Part shown: piece by piece, positions 41,701-51,508 of the stretch
Layout: each line of letters begins with the position of its first letter
How positions within the stretch are numbered: position 1 is the first letter of the stretch
Source of the DNA: Effrenium voratum
Lineage: Eukaryota; Sar; Dinophyceae; Suessiales; Symbiodiniaceae
Length of the DNA: 64,000 bases
Assembly (NCBI GenBank): GCA_963377175.1
Contig: CAUJNA010002802.1
Span: 341,931-405,930 of the forward strand
Reading direction: 5' to 3'
Notes under the pieces: generated by a model
Database searches by the model: none
Told to the model about the DNA's origin: nothing
The model's input: only the letters and a program-made list of their open reading frames with translations
Made by a program: the position numbers and the translations under genes

Positions 41701-44700
41701 GCTGTCGACACGGTGATAAATCAGCTACATGACTAGGAGCTTTTTGCTGAGTGAAGAATTCTCAAGTAGGAATGTCCGAGTTTAGCCGTTGTGGTCTGCG
41801 AGCCATTTGTAAGCCCAGTGCCGGCTTGTTGACCTGCTTAATTGTTAGAGAAGGTCTTACCTGAACGTCCGTGATGGATTTGGCAATTGTGTTTTGAAGC
41901 AATTTGTCAATTTGGGTGTGTTTTGTTTTTGCTCCCCCCCCCCCAATCCAAAGTATTGGTGTCCGGTACCAACTCCAAAAAAGACGAGCCACCCATGTTT
42001 GCTCTAAGCCACTCTTAGGACCTCATGCCTCAGCGGCACTCCTACACGCCGCCGCCAGCCCAGCGCTCAAGGCAACTGCTCCGTAGAAGAGGAAACACTA
42101 GGGGCCCAGCGGATGTGGATCCATTGACGTGGGGTGGGGTGGGGTGGGGTGGGTTGGTAGGGGTGGGTGGGTTGGTAGGGGTGGGTGGGTTAGTAGGGGT
42201 GTGCCTGGGCCCGGCCCACACAAAATGTTCAGCCTAGGAATTCTTACAACCCAAACTCACGGAATTGGCGAATTCCACCTCTTTATGAGTAGTGTATAGT
42301 AGGTAACCAAGGGCTTGCCACCCTTTCATACCTAAGAGGAAGATGGGGAAGGGTTATCTACTATACGGGTTACGGGTAATTGGGATCCACTGGGTTAGGC
42401 ATTGAAGTATTTGAATCATTTAACTCATTGGCTTTTCCACCAAGCCAAAAGGAAACCACCACTTGGGGAGGGGGGTGTTCGGAACGTTCAGGTGGCATTT
42501 TTTTCTGAATCCAGATGCGAGCCATAGCTGGTGTAGTGGTACGTGTCAGAAAGCGTCGGACCTTTTCTTGGCCGTTGACAAAGTCCTGCATGAAGCTGGC
42601 GCCCAATTGATTTTGACCCGTTCTGATCTAGCATTTGCAAGCATGCAGGAAGGAAAACAGGCTCAGTTGTCACAGGGGTTGTCTGCAAACTGGGAACCCC
42701 GAAATTGGTGATTTCCCTTTGCATTCCCTGTCTGCACTACCCCAAAAAGGATTCTCTCAGAACAAGACACTTCCAAATTGCTCAACCAAGCAGACTCCCC
42801 TTGAGATTGCCGGCGTTCCCCAGGGTAAGTAACTCCGTGCCCTGACCGCCTACCCGCCCGCCCACCCACCCACAGCCCTACCCACCCACACACACATTCA
42901 CAGGCATGGGTCCAACAAAGTGGACAAATAGAAGAATCAACCAAAGCTTTGCCAGTTTGGTTGTCTTGTCTCCAGCCCTAAATCTGTGTTGTTTCCACTG
43001 ATTTCCCTTCAATCCAACTTAAAAAGAGGACCAAATCTAAAAATGTCCTGTTGATTTCCGTCTCTTACTTTCAGGTGTATCTCTGGCAAGGACACTTTTG
43101 GAGAAGGATGCCCAGCTAAAACGGGATACTCACTTTTAGGGGCATCTGGGGGATCGACCTGCAAGGTCCCCCAGTAGTGCCCTTTTACCCTTTTTTGGAT
43201 GAGGGTTCCCCCGCCAAAATAGACTACATAAACAAAAGGTACCCTTTTTCTATCCTCTCCACTGGAGGACCTGGACATGGAACCGGGCCCTCCCAGCCCT
43301 CGCCGAGGTCAGCATTTTGGAGCGGCCCTCCTACACGCCGATGCCGCAGGCCGGGATTTGTGACTCAGGCAGATCCCGGTGGGCTGGAAACCAATCACTT
43401 TTTGGTTGAATCAGCTCGGATTTTCTATTGTCCTACCAGTTGAAGGCTTGGATATCTATCATAATTACCATGGAACCAGCGGAAATTGGTGCCCTTTTCG
43501 GACTTACTTGTAGGGAAGGAAGCCAAGGAAAATCAACCAGTTTGGGGGTTAGTCACTCTCGAGAGATACACATATTCAGTAAGTGTCACGATGACGTTGT
43601 TTTTGTCACTTCACCTCCACCCCCGCATGTCCAGGTCTTGTGATAGCTTGATGATTGTGCGTAGGGTCATGTAGGGTCCTATCCTATTTGCTGCAAAGGA
43701 TTGCAGTGAGTACTGACCGTGTGTCATGAACTGTGTCACAGCCAGGACCTAATCCATCGGTCTCGACTTTGAATTTATACACTGATTTCACCTGGTTCGA
43801 AAGTTAAGAAGCACTGAGCCTGCGTCGTGCGCACTTGGAGCTTGATATGCCTAGGCAGTATCCACGCGTGGCCCACATCCAGTTTCTGCCTCTTGTCTCT
43901 AACTTGACTCCCCAGGTGTTTTACACGGCCCCCTATCCCTGGACCCTCCAATGATGGACCTGACCTTTGGGCCACTTCAATCCGTTCCAATTTCCAGGTC
44001 TTGGCTGGACGTCCTGGTGTGGGCCTTGGAGTACTTTGCAACCCCCTTCTGATTTGGGTGCCTTTTGGCGCTGCAAAATCGTCCACAAGCGCGAACTCCA
44101 TAATATCACGGACTCCCCAGAGGTTTACAATGTGTCAAGGAAGCAACCGGCAAAGGCCTTTTGAGAGGCCCTTGTGTCAAAATGAGGTAAGTCCGGTCCA
44201 TTCCTTCAGGAAATCATGAAGCATATTATGTAGAGAAGGTGAGCATCCAGAAATCATCGAGGCTGACCAATTCAAGGGCTACGGTGTTACACTGAGGTCC
44301 TGACTTCGCCATCCGCTAATGGCCAATGGCTATGGACTTTACTACGGAGACATCAAATCAAAGCTGTTTGGTGGACATGAACCCCGCCTAACTGATGTCC
44401 ACCACTTTGGTTCCTAATGAAAATGCATGCCCCTAAAAAATCAGAACGCTGCGGGTGCTCCCCGGGTGTGGATCAGGTCACGTCGAGACGTGCCGAGGTT
44501 CGTTTCAGCCTCCGCCAGTGGCAGCCTTGGGATCCTGTTGCAAGATCCCAACAAGGGAAACAAGGATGAGCCACTGCGGATGGTGAAACAATGGTGAAAC
44601 CCAACGGAATGGTTCGACTCCCCAACGTGAATAAACGTTATGGTTTCAACCGTGCCTCTTGACAGGTGCGAACGGATTTTGCAACCATCCACTTCATTAG

Positions 44701-46570
44701 TTTGAGGGTGTGTCGTTTGGGTAAAGGGAGACCAAAAGGAAGCCAACTAGTTTGGGAAATTATTTGCGACTTAATTCTTAATTCTGACCCCAAATCAATC
44801 GGCCAGTTTATTAAACGGGGGTGGGGGGTCTGATTCCAACATGTCAGGTTGACACCCCCTAATAAGCAGGTGTCTGATTAAATTGGGTCAACATTACCCA
44901 TGGAGTTTTCTCAAAGATTCATTCGGCCCCAAACGCAATGGGGATGGCCCCCCTTGGTCTGCCCGTCTAGCAGACCGTCAAAAAGGGTGCTCTCAAAGAA
45001 CAAACGCGCACACATATATATATATATACACATACATATAGATATTATATATATATATACATACATACATATACTAATATATACATATATATATATATAT
45101 ACATACATAGATACCTGGACCCTCAAAAAGGAAAAGCATGCTTATTACTTTTTTGTTGCTTATGTCGCCAAATGAGCGGAATTTCCGAAATCTAGCGGAA
45201 ACTGCCAATTGCATGTTTTGCAGCGATTTCTGCTGATTTTCCCTGATCTATATACATCGACCAGCGTTTCTCGAAGGGCTTTTATGCGGGCACCCTCCAA
45301 ATAGGAGTAGGATATGTAGGTGTCCATGACATGGTGCAGAGATGCGCCACAACCCCAAGCAAGGTGAGGTTCAGCTAGGAAATTGCCCCCAATTGTTGCC
45401 ATTGATGGGTTTGTGCCAAAATCCCGCAAATTTGACCACCAACAATACGCGGAAATCGGCGGGAAATACGCGGAAATCGGCGGAAAATACGCGGAAATCG
45501 GCGGAAAGGCCAAAACCAACTTTGTTATATCTTGCCCGTGTCGCTTGAACAAGTTGCGGACCTGCTACGTCGCTCTCATGAACAGCTGGTGAGGAATGGT
45601 ACTCAACATGGTATTTTTGGATGACTGTCCACAGGTTGAAAGGGTCTTGAGTTCGTGGGCTTGGAATTGACCATGGAATTGATGAGGGCCATGTAGTGGC
45701 TGGCAAGCAACCATTTTCAGGTCAAACCGAATTGCGCTTTTTTGGGGTACATGAGCGCTTTTTGTGACAATTCGCGCTATTTTTGCTTTTTAAGGAAAAG
45801 GGAAATTGTTCTTAAAGAAGTTCTAGGTATATACAAGTACACATGAATGCGTATAGCCTTTTTCGGGTGTGTGTTTTTTCTTTTGTGAAACTCAACTTTG
45901 GGAGTCCGACAGTTCACACAGCTCAATTCGCTTTGCTGTCCTGAGCTTGGCAGATTTGCTTTGCACTTGTCGAGTTTGGAACTCGACCAACAAGGACGCC
46001 AGACATTTTTTTGGGGGGGTCTTTTGCCGACACTGGCCGACACCAAGAAATCGTTGCAATAATGCACTGACTCCAAGAGTTCCTGGACTGACAACGAAGC
46101 CAAGTCCGGCCTATCCATTCACGCAAGTTGGCAAACCCTTTAGTTCCCACTCATCTCAAGCGAGTTCCAGCAAATCCACTTCCATCCTTGACATTTCCAT
46201 CCAAATGGCTGTTCCAACCCTTCCCGAAGTTCACCACTTCTCCAACGTCTCTTTCTGGGCAGGCCCAAAACATGCTGATGCGAAGAGATTGGTTCAATGC
46301 TAGGCCAGGGCTTGCCAAACACATGCAGCTAAGGAATTGCAGCAAACGGCCCTTAGGCAACTTTGAATCCAAATTCGCCCCCTGGTGGGCTTTGCCTCGA
46401 TCCTTTGATAAACACTCCAAAATGGTTGGACGGCAAGCCCAGTGTCGCAGGTGCTGAGCCCCTCCTACGTGCCCCCGAGCAACTCCTGGGTCCCGCCGGC
46501 CCACACCTCGGCTTCCAACCAAAAAACCCTCGGAGCCTTTGGGCTGAGCGGGGGGATTTTTTCACCCTAA
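35723..46570 (+). CDS. Candidate multi-exon gene, Pro/Ser/Tyr-rich protein, unknown function
   Basis: Join 35723-35772, 36485-36559, 38502-38583, 39375-39441, 39714-39782, 43268-43349 and 46451-46570. All internal joins agree in phase. The product has a charged part (HRIWSEHLRRMSAVAQ, DPATKQWKCMAEPADEP), then a low-complexity Pro/Gln/Tyr region with recurring tyrosine motifs: FPYPSQ, AQAYPAQ, AQSYAATQ, RPSYTPMPQ, SPSYVPPSN. The recurrence of Y-x-P/Q motifs in exons several kb apart is the main argument that they belong together. Donors are GT and GC; every acceptor except the first is AG|G. The last exon ends at TAA. No domain was recognised; such tails are common in RNA-binding and scaffold proteins, but that is only a guess. 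Confidence 0.42.
36485..36559 (+). CDS. Chain exon 2 candidate
   Basis: A pyrimidine tract and GGGAG|G lead into 25 codons, DPATKQWKCMAEPADEPP then DFPYPSQ, to a GC donor CCAG|GCGGCC. Read without splicing, the frame continues to a TAG at 36614, so a terminal exon is the alternative. The minus strand is also open here. Confidence 0.45.
36617..37830. other. T/TG-rich non-coding stretch
   Basis: AT/TG-rich sequence with a (TA)n region (36718-36768), TTTGTTTATTTG-like runs (36820-37060 and 37550-37690) and a CA run (37316-37334). No gene supported. Confidence 0.6.
38200..38460 (+). CDS. Possible exon, unplaced
   Basis: An open plus frame reads FPKWPRKGRLTFFRGRALED, then VPRPTNVLDPRAPTAFG and LRRGLNDNSINLEQ. 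Protein-like, but without clear borders. It does not join in phase to its neighbours without a further exon. Confidence 0.25.
38502..38583 (+). CDS. Chain exon 3 candidate
   Basis: Acceptor TTGCCGCGCAG|G, 27 codons (AQPSTLPMAQAYPAQARARE then ALVVLGA) and one base to a GT donor. The next exon supplies TG, completing GTG in phase. A family 4-like inverted-repeat element starts 21 bp into the following intron. Confidence 0.52.
38604..38700. mobile_element. Inverted-repeat element related to MITE family 4
   Basis: Left end TACCTGGAGTCTCCTTCTTT and right end GATCAGAAGGAGACTCCGGGTA are inverted repeats. The outer TA on both sides is compatible with a TA target duplication. Confidence 0.7.
39181..39301. 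mobile_element. MITE family 2, copy 3
   Basis: Starts CATGGCTGTGGGTCAAAACC and ends TTGACCCATGGTCATATG. The interior is close to copy 1. Confidence 0.85.
39375..39441 (+). CDS. Chain exon 4 candidate
   Basis: Acceptor CGCCCCCAG|T, then two bases, 21 codons (PAQSYAATQAGRRDFGVSPT...) and AG before the GT donor GTTGGG. Confidence 0.48.
39714..39782 (+). CDS. Chain exon 5 candidate, Arg-rich
   Basis: Acceptor CCTCCGAG|G, donor GTGAG|GTATGA. In the phase set by its neighbours it reads PRRRFRANRRPGNAGNPSLG. The other frames are also open because of high GC content, so the frame rests on phase alone. Confidence 0.4.
40219..40671 (+). CDS. Open frame of 150 codons, status unclear
   Basis: The frame includes PQPIWAETPKLPAVGEKLKN and RHFAVVQNDTRRFESDAVCI and starts in a stretch with repeated CTCGTGGAAC units (40276-40322). 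Protein-like in parts, with no splice borders and no recognised family. It lies in an intron of the chain above and could be a decayed repeat or unrelated gene fragment. Confidence 0.25.
   Translation: MISPTASGALVSARRIPRRTSWNVRGTLVEPSWNLTSGPPRTTPQPIWAETPKLPAVGEKLKNKLQFDKDWMPSLKRLGRRHFAVVQNDTRRFESDAVCIPMSNHFATPSDWFPTKHEQSSRLAYFYRFSCRFSAGSEEMTPINHTLCFL
40276..40322. repeat. Degenerate CTCGTGGAAC repeats
   Basis: Four imperfect copies of a unit of about 12 bp (CCTCGTGGAACG, TTCGTGGAACCC, TGGTGGAGCCC, TCGTGGAACC). Confidence 0.75.
41413..41519. repeat. Interspersed repeat family 6, copy 2
   Basis: GGTGCATTTTG, GGATGTTAGGACTTTAACTT, ACCACTAAAAGTTACAC and TTTTAGCAGGGGAGCAGAAA, as at 23136-23244. 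Confidence 0.82.
41557..41736 (+). CDS. Possible exon, unplaced
   Basis: The frame includes MRSAADSDRIAQGRYAAQSE, then TVCRQREQAKPSSAVDTVI and a stop after QLHD. Protein-like composition; borders unknown. Confidence 0.3.
   Translation, partial: GSDYLSLPDPSGLAPMRSAADSDRIAQGRYAAQSETVCRQREQAKPSSAVDTVINQLHD
42014..42120 (+). CDS. Possible exon with SYTP motif
   Basis: After TCTTAG|G one frame reads MPQRHSYTPPPAQRSRQLLR. The block CACTCCTACACGCCGCCGCC resembles CCCTCCTACACGCCGATGCC in the exon at 43268, so it may be a repeat exon of the same protein. Two other frames are open. Confidence 0.3.
42128..42200. repeat. GGGGT repeats and 22-bp G-rich tandem units
   Basis: (GGGGT)n is followed by two to three copies of GGGTTGGTAGGGGTGGGT. 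Strong G-quadruplex potential. A C-rich counterpart (CCCGCCCGCCCACCCACCCA) lies at 42851-42895. Confidence 0.9.
43167..43240. repeat. Interspersed repeat family 7, copy 1
   Basis: GGTCCCCCAGTAGTGCCC, TTTACCCTTTTTT, GAGGGTTCCCC, AAAATAGACTAC and AAAGGTACCC. The same blocks occur in order at 53623-53705. Confidence 0.8.
43268..43349 (+). CDS. Chain exon 6 candidate
   Basis: Acceptor ACTGGAG|G, one base then 27 codons (TWTWNRALPALAEVSILERP then SYTPMPQ) to a GC donor CGCAG|GCCGGG. An alternative frame reads DLDMEPGPPSPRRGQHFGAA. The chosen one fits the phases on both sides. Confidence 0.45.
44573..44692. mobile_element. MITE family 1, copy 11
   Basis: Starts ACTGCGGATGGTGAAACAAT and ends GGATTTTGCAACCATCCACT. 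The interior is shortened, with AACGTTATGGTTTCAACCG. Confidence 0.68.
45005..45110. repeat. AT-rich (TA)n/(CATA)n region
   Basis: Alternating TA and CATA runs with local self-complementarity. Confidence 0.88.
45445..45507. repeat. 20-bp tandem repeat, three copies
   Basis: Three copies of a unit reading AATACGCGGAAATCGGCGG. It resembles the GCGGAAG micro-repeats at 26.7 kb but is regularly spaced. Confidence 0.92.
46451..46570 (+). CDS. Chain exon 7 candidate (terminal)
   Basis: Acceptor GTGTCGCAG|G. 39 codons (VLSPSYVPPSNSWVPPAHTS...) end in GGIFSP and TAA. The join to the previous exon gives SYTPMPQ followed by VLSPSYVPP. Confidence 0.48.
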   Translation: MLSPSYVPPSNSWVPPAHTSASNQKTLGAFGLSGGIFSP

Positions 46571-46670
46571 GGATCCTGATGGATTTTCAACATGTGTCCT
46601 TTTGACACCCCTGAAACATCTCGGGGTGTGGCGGGGACCCCCGGGTTCTTCATACCAAGCCGTTTTCATG

Positions 46671-46809
46671 TACTGTGGATGGTTGCGAAATCCATTTCGC
46701 ACCACCTAAGAAGCCCTGGAGCGATGAGCCGCCTGTAAATACCAACAAACGTTCTGGTTTCAACCATGGTTTCAAAGTGGTGCGAAATGGATTTCGTCCA
46801 TCCACAGTA
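46671..46809. mobile_element. MITE family 1, copy 12, intact
   Basis: TACTGTGGATGGTTGCGAAA at the left and GGATTTCGTCCATCCACAGTA minus its first base at the right. The interior is fully collinear with copy 1. The outer TA is on both sides. Confidence 0.9.
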
Positions 46810-47026
46810 GGACCCCACAAAATGGCGCAACAGTGAGGGTTTCCCCTTGGTGTTCCCCTTTAACCTCAAACCCCAAACAGGGTACCTTTAAACAAAGATA
46901 CATCCACACGAGGGAACAAAAAGGCAAACCTCCAGCGGTTTCCCCCTTGAAGCCAGGCCTGCAGTTGGAGGGCCGGTCTGAAGTAAGGCGCAGAAACTTT
47001 AGAGCCTCCGGCTCAGTCCGCCGCCA

Positions 47027-47240
47027 TTGTCCTCTCCCTTTTCTCCTTCTTCCTCTCTCCCTTGTCTCCCTCGTGTGTTCTGTCGTCCTCTGTCCCTCCC
47101 TCTGCTCCCCATCCTCCCCATTCCCCCCAAGCCTCTCTCTCCTGAGTCTCCCTCTCTCTGTCTCTCTCTGTCTCTCTCTGTCTCTCTATCTCTCTCTCTC
47201 TCTCTCTGTCCGTCTCTCTCTCTCTCTCTGCATTGCAGCG
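47027..47240. repeat. Pyrimidine (CT/TCTC) tract
   Basis: About 210 bp almost purely C and T on the plus strand, with (TCTC)n and TGTCTCTC units. Confidence 0.93.
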
Positions 47241-47690
47241 TCACGTCCCCCTGAGTTGCCTCGATATCCCGGCACTGCCCCTTCATGACCCTGAACTGTC
47301 ATCTCACTACTGGCTTTCCCCTTGATTTCCCTTCATGTCCTTTTCACGTTTCCCGTGATGTCCTGGTCATGTCCCTTCCCCTTCATATCCCTGTCATTTT
47401 CTCGGTATGTCCGCTTCATTTTCCATGTATGTCCCTTTCTTTCGGTGCGAGTCATTTCCCTACATCTCCCGTCGTGCCGATTGGTTTCATTGCGCTTTGT
47501 TTCCCTGTCATTCCCCCTGCACTCTCCTCGTTTTCATTTCTGTCCCTGTCATGTCCCTTTCAGTTCCCCTTTGTTTCCCTTTCATTTCCCGTTGCTTTCC
47601 TGACATGTGAACTTCCTATTTCCTCCCCTCATTTCCTTGCACTTCCTTGCATTTCCCCTTTGCTCCCCAGTATTTCCCGCAAAAAAACAC
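47241..47690. repeat. Degenerate TTTCCC/TTCATGTCCC repeats
   Basis: Very diverged short units combining TTTCCCTTTCATGTCC-like words repeat for 450 bp. The open plus frame (47285-47743) follows from this composition and is not treated as a gene. Confidence 0.7.
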
Positions 47691-49111
47691 TGTTTTTCCA
47701 GCGTTTTCGCAAAGAGGACGTCCAAAAACCCACAAGGTGCTGAGACAATGGTTTGCTTCGGACGTTGCAAGGCACAAGTGGATGCATGTGGAGACCTTCC
47801 TTTTTCGGAGATGTCCGGACCTTTTGAGGGCGCATCTCGACGGACAGGTTTTTCGGGCAAGCGCCGCTTACTGTACTTGTGTCTCCGGGCGCTTTGTACT
47901 TTCTTACTCCGTGACGTGAAGGCGAAACTGCAAGTTTCCCCGGCCATTGCCGAAAAGTTTACGAGCGACTCTTCCTCAGGCAACCACCAACATCTCCGGC
48001 TATTATACCTGCTTCTGCACCATTGCCGTTGCTTCATTACATACATACTGAAGCTGAAGAATGATAACAGTCCGCCATGAACTACCTTTCTGAATCGAGA
48101 GATCTTGGAGTCTTGAACTACTGCAACGGTCAAATTTTTCATTTGACGAGAGCTGATGTGAACAGGGTCTTCCCCAATGTGTTGTCTACCCCAGTGGGGG
48201 CCAACAACCACTACTTGTAGAGTCTAGACTATGGACTATAGTAGGAAACCCGGTATTCTCCACTCAGTCTTTGACGGCTGATTAACTTGGTTTGTCCCCT
48301 TATGCCTCTAAATGTCATCATTGGGTACCGTTTGCCTATTGAGCAAGCACTTCCGTCTACGGACCATGGACCCAGACCAACCCCCTCCCTCCGGAAGGCT
48401 AAGCCTCAAGGCCAGTCAGGGCAAAATCGGCCGAACAAGGCCATGGTTATGGCGAACCTTTGGCCTCTGTAGAGTTCCCTAGCTGAGGTGGTGCTCCCAT
48501 ACTCTCAGCCTGGGTTTGGTGAGGCCGCGAGGGCAGTGAGCAAGTAGCGCGTGCCAAGAGGACGCAGTTTTTATACATAATTAGATTTCATAGATTTGGA
48601 TGTTTGCTTGGATGTACAAGCTCAGATCGTGGCTGCGTTGTTGAGGTGTTGATTGGCCATCATATTAGCAGGAGATTGCCACTCGCAACCCAACACGACG
48701 TATTGTTTTTTGCTTCTGTTTGTTTGCATTGTGCTCCCCTGTGTGTTCATAGCACAGTTCTTTTAATATCCGCAAAACAGTTGTTAGCTCAGCTCGAGAA
48801 AAGCTTCGTGATCAGGCGAACAAAATTGCTTCCGTACGGCTTAGCAATGGCCATACCGGAGTTTGCTGGATTGGCCGCGTGCGTGGTTTGGGGTTTGTAG
48901 CCGGTGAACCTGGGAGGCCAAGCGTCAACGCCATCCAGAGCCCGCACTTCCCCCGACCACGTCAACGCGCCAAAAGAAACACATGAGCAGCGGTTTTTCT
49001 GGATACAGACCCACATCTTCGCGGCGACATTTGTTACATGGCGTGCAGGCGTTTGACTGACAGGGCCACATCCGCATAGGCATTTCGCGGAGGCTCGTGT
49101 TGCGAAGCTTC

Positions 49112-49412
49112 GCGTAGGCAGTCGAAAAGGCGGCCCTTAAAATGAGCTTGAACTGTCACGTGACATGTCGAGCATTGTTGTTGTGCAAGACTGAGTGGCA
49201 GTTTGGCGCAAGCCGTAAAAAGCATATCCCAGATTTCCAAACAAAGCAGGCGGATTTCGCGCTAGGCACCGCGCAGGCTTCGCGTAGAATTTGACCTCCG
49301 TTTTGCCGCGTAGGCGGCGTAGGCCGGCATCTAGTTAGCTCTGTCTCGCGCTAGCGTTCTTGTGGGACTCTTCCGTTTCGCGTAGGTGTGGCGTAGGCAC
49401 CGCGTAAGCAAG
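49112..49412. repeat. Irregularly spaced GCGTAGGC micro-repeats
   Basis: Four exact GCGTAGGC copies (49112, 49309, 49317, 49391) and several one-base variants (GCGCAGGC, GCGCTAGGC, GCGTAAGC, GCGTAGGT), mostly preceded by C, in 300 bp. The layout is similar to the GCGGAAG patch at 26.7 kb. Confidence 0.78.
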
Positions 49413-49660
49413 TTAAAAATGAAAAGGACCCACACAACCCAAAAAGCACTGCTCAAATGGCACTTGACGTCCTGCCACAGTCCTGCCATATCGCGCCAGG
49501 TTCAGCCATTCCCCTCGCAGCACGCGATGCCGGTTGGGCCCTCAGGGGAAAGGCGTCGGTGGCAAGCAAACCCAACATCTGTCGGGGGAATCCAGTGATT
49601 GCCTGGGTGTTTCCAGCGTTTCTTGAATGTTTTCTGCTAAGCACCTTTGATGAACTTACT

Positions 49661-49727
49661 GGTGGTTTGGATTGGTGGTTTGGGGATGTGAACCCCTGGA
49701 ACTACCGCTCCACCAATCCAAACCACC
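49661..49727. repeat. Perfect 18-bp inverted repeat with a 31-nt loop
   Basis: GGTGGTTTGGATTGGTGG (49661-49678) and CCACCAATCCAAACCACC (49710-49727) are exact reverse complements. The arms are repetitive within themselves (GGTGG..TTGG). Confidence 0.95.
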
Positions 49728-51284
49728 CACTGAAGGAAAGCTGATTTCTTGTTGTCTCCACCAATTGGCAATGCTTTGCTCTAAGCTTGGCTTTTCTCAG
49801 CTTGTTTGCTCACCAAGAGGGGCCTTGCTGCAATGCAAAGAGTGCCGCAAACAAAGACTCAGCGTGGCTCAAAGCGTTTGCGCGAGTTTGCAGCGAAGGC
49901 AGGCTTTGTCCAGCGATTCTCTTTTTATCCTTTAGCTAAACGCCAGCCGGTTGTCTAAGATAAGTATATGGGATGTTAGCCACATATTGTCCGCCGAATT
50001 GCATCTCCTTCGTTGTCGGCATGCAGGTTGGCATGCCGAGAATTCAGGCGGCCAAGATGATATGGTATCCTGTTCCGTGCGATGTTCATTTTTTGGGATC
50101 AAACTCGGGTCAGATTTCAGGTGTGGCTTCTTACCTTCCTGGAACGAGCGATTTGAAGTGAGCTGCTGGCTGTCAAGTGAAATCCCCACGATCCCCCACG
50201 CCCTTCATCCTGTAGCGAACACGTTCAGTCAACGCAGAGCAAGTCATGCTGTAAAGTTGCAAAGCAAATGTTCCGCACGCATGAACAGCTATGTCTTTTG
50301 CAAGTGCCGCAGACAACGTAAGGGTGATGGTGGTGGTTCTGATCACTGTAGTGCGCAAAGCAGGCGTTCCACAAACAAACACAAGTAAACCTTAGACACG
50401 GTTTGCTCCAACAGTGTCCCTTGAACATGCGGCTGACCCCCAGACACCCCCCCAATAGAATCAACTTGCCCTTGGATCAAACTACAGTTTCTTGGCCAAA
50501 AGCGACTAGGTGTCGCCTTCGGATTCTTGCCAATGGGCAAGAAGTTGCTTCGGGCTGAAAAGACTTGTGGGAAATCGCCTGCGTGGGAGAGACCTCAGTT
50601 GTGGGATGCGTCGAGTGTTTTTGGATTGGTCACGGGGTGTGGGTGGAGGCTCAGTTGATTCATAGCCAGGCTGTATAGCAACTAACTACCCTCCCACCAA
50701 TTCACACGGAACCTGATGGGGGGTCCCGTTAAAAGGATCATGGTCTTCCCGGACCTCCCTGTCAGGTTCCATGTTAATATTGGTGGGAGTGTATCAATAC
50801 TGAGTCCCTTGGAGTCCGTTTTTCGACTACCCCAAGGTAGGCTGAAACGCAGGGGGGTGGTTGAGTCTGCTTTGCGGTAGTCAAGAAATGGAACCTTGGA
50901 ACGGCCAAAATGAGTCAGCTCCCATTCGGCCAAATCGCTGAGATGTGGCCGCCGCCGGACCTGCTGGGTCTTGGAGGCTCCAACTGGAATCAGACGTTTT
51001 GGGCAGTCCCTGCAGTTTAAGTGGAGTCTCCTTTTTAGGGCACCCTCGTTGTTGGGCTCCATGCTCATTAAGAGGTGCCGCATAGTGCTGCCCATTTGTG
51101 TGTGTATCCCTTCTCACTTTCGCTTGTCTAGACTCCAACAGCCAGGTTCCCCCACAATTGAGATACTTGCCCATTGGGTAATTGGAATCTTACTCACGTG
51201 GCTATGAGTTTCTTTCAAGAGTTGGAACCCCGCAGTTGGCCAATTTATCCCCATGTCCAAATTTGGTCCCTCAGCGTGCAGGCC

Positions 51285-51350
51285 AGTTGGGTCATCCGGG
51301 CCATCCGGCGCCTTGTCCGGGCTTCCAGAGGGAGCCGAGGGCTTAGGAAA
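51285..51350 (+). CDS. Possible exon, unplaced
   Basis: Acceptor CGTGCAG|G. One frame reads ASWVIRAIRRLVRASR, a basic amphipathic helix; another reads PVGSSGPSGALSGLPEGAEG. Donor uncertain. Confidence 0.28.
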
Positions 51351-51383
51351 CCCCAGGGAGGGGTGTGGCTCTGGGCGGGGCAC

Positions 51384-51508
51384 GAAATCCAGAAATCGCA
51401 CCACCTAAGAAACCTTGGTTAAAGCCATTGTTTGTTGGTGTTTACATTGGGGAATCGAATCATTCCAGGGTTTCTGAGATGGTGCGATATGGATTGAGTC
51501 CACAGTAT
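51384..51508. mobile_element. MITE family 1, copy 13 (left end lost)
   Basis: GAAATCGCACCACCTAAGAA, CATTGTTTGTTGGTGTTTAC, ATCGAATCATTCCAGGGTTT and right end GAGTCCACAGTATA. Confidence 0.65.

Noticed and set aside
46999..47286. Arg/Glu/Asp-rich minus-strand frame
   Set aside because: It is the translation of the purine complement of the CT tract.
47285..47743. 152-codon frame after the pyrimidine tract
   Set aside because: Ser/Phe/Pro/Leu bias follows directly from degenerate TTTCCC repeats.
49457..49744. 95-codon plus-strand frame
   Set aside because: Superficially protein-like, but its end is the 18-bp hairpin and no border or family supports it.
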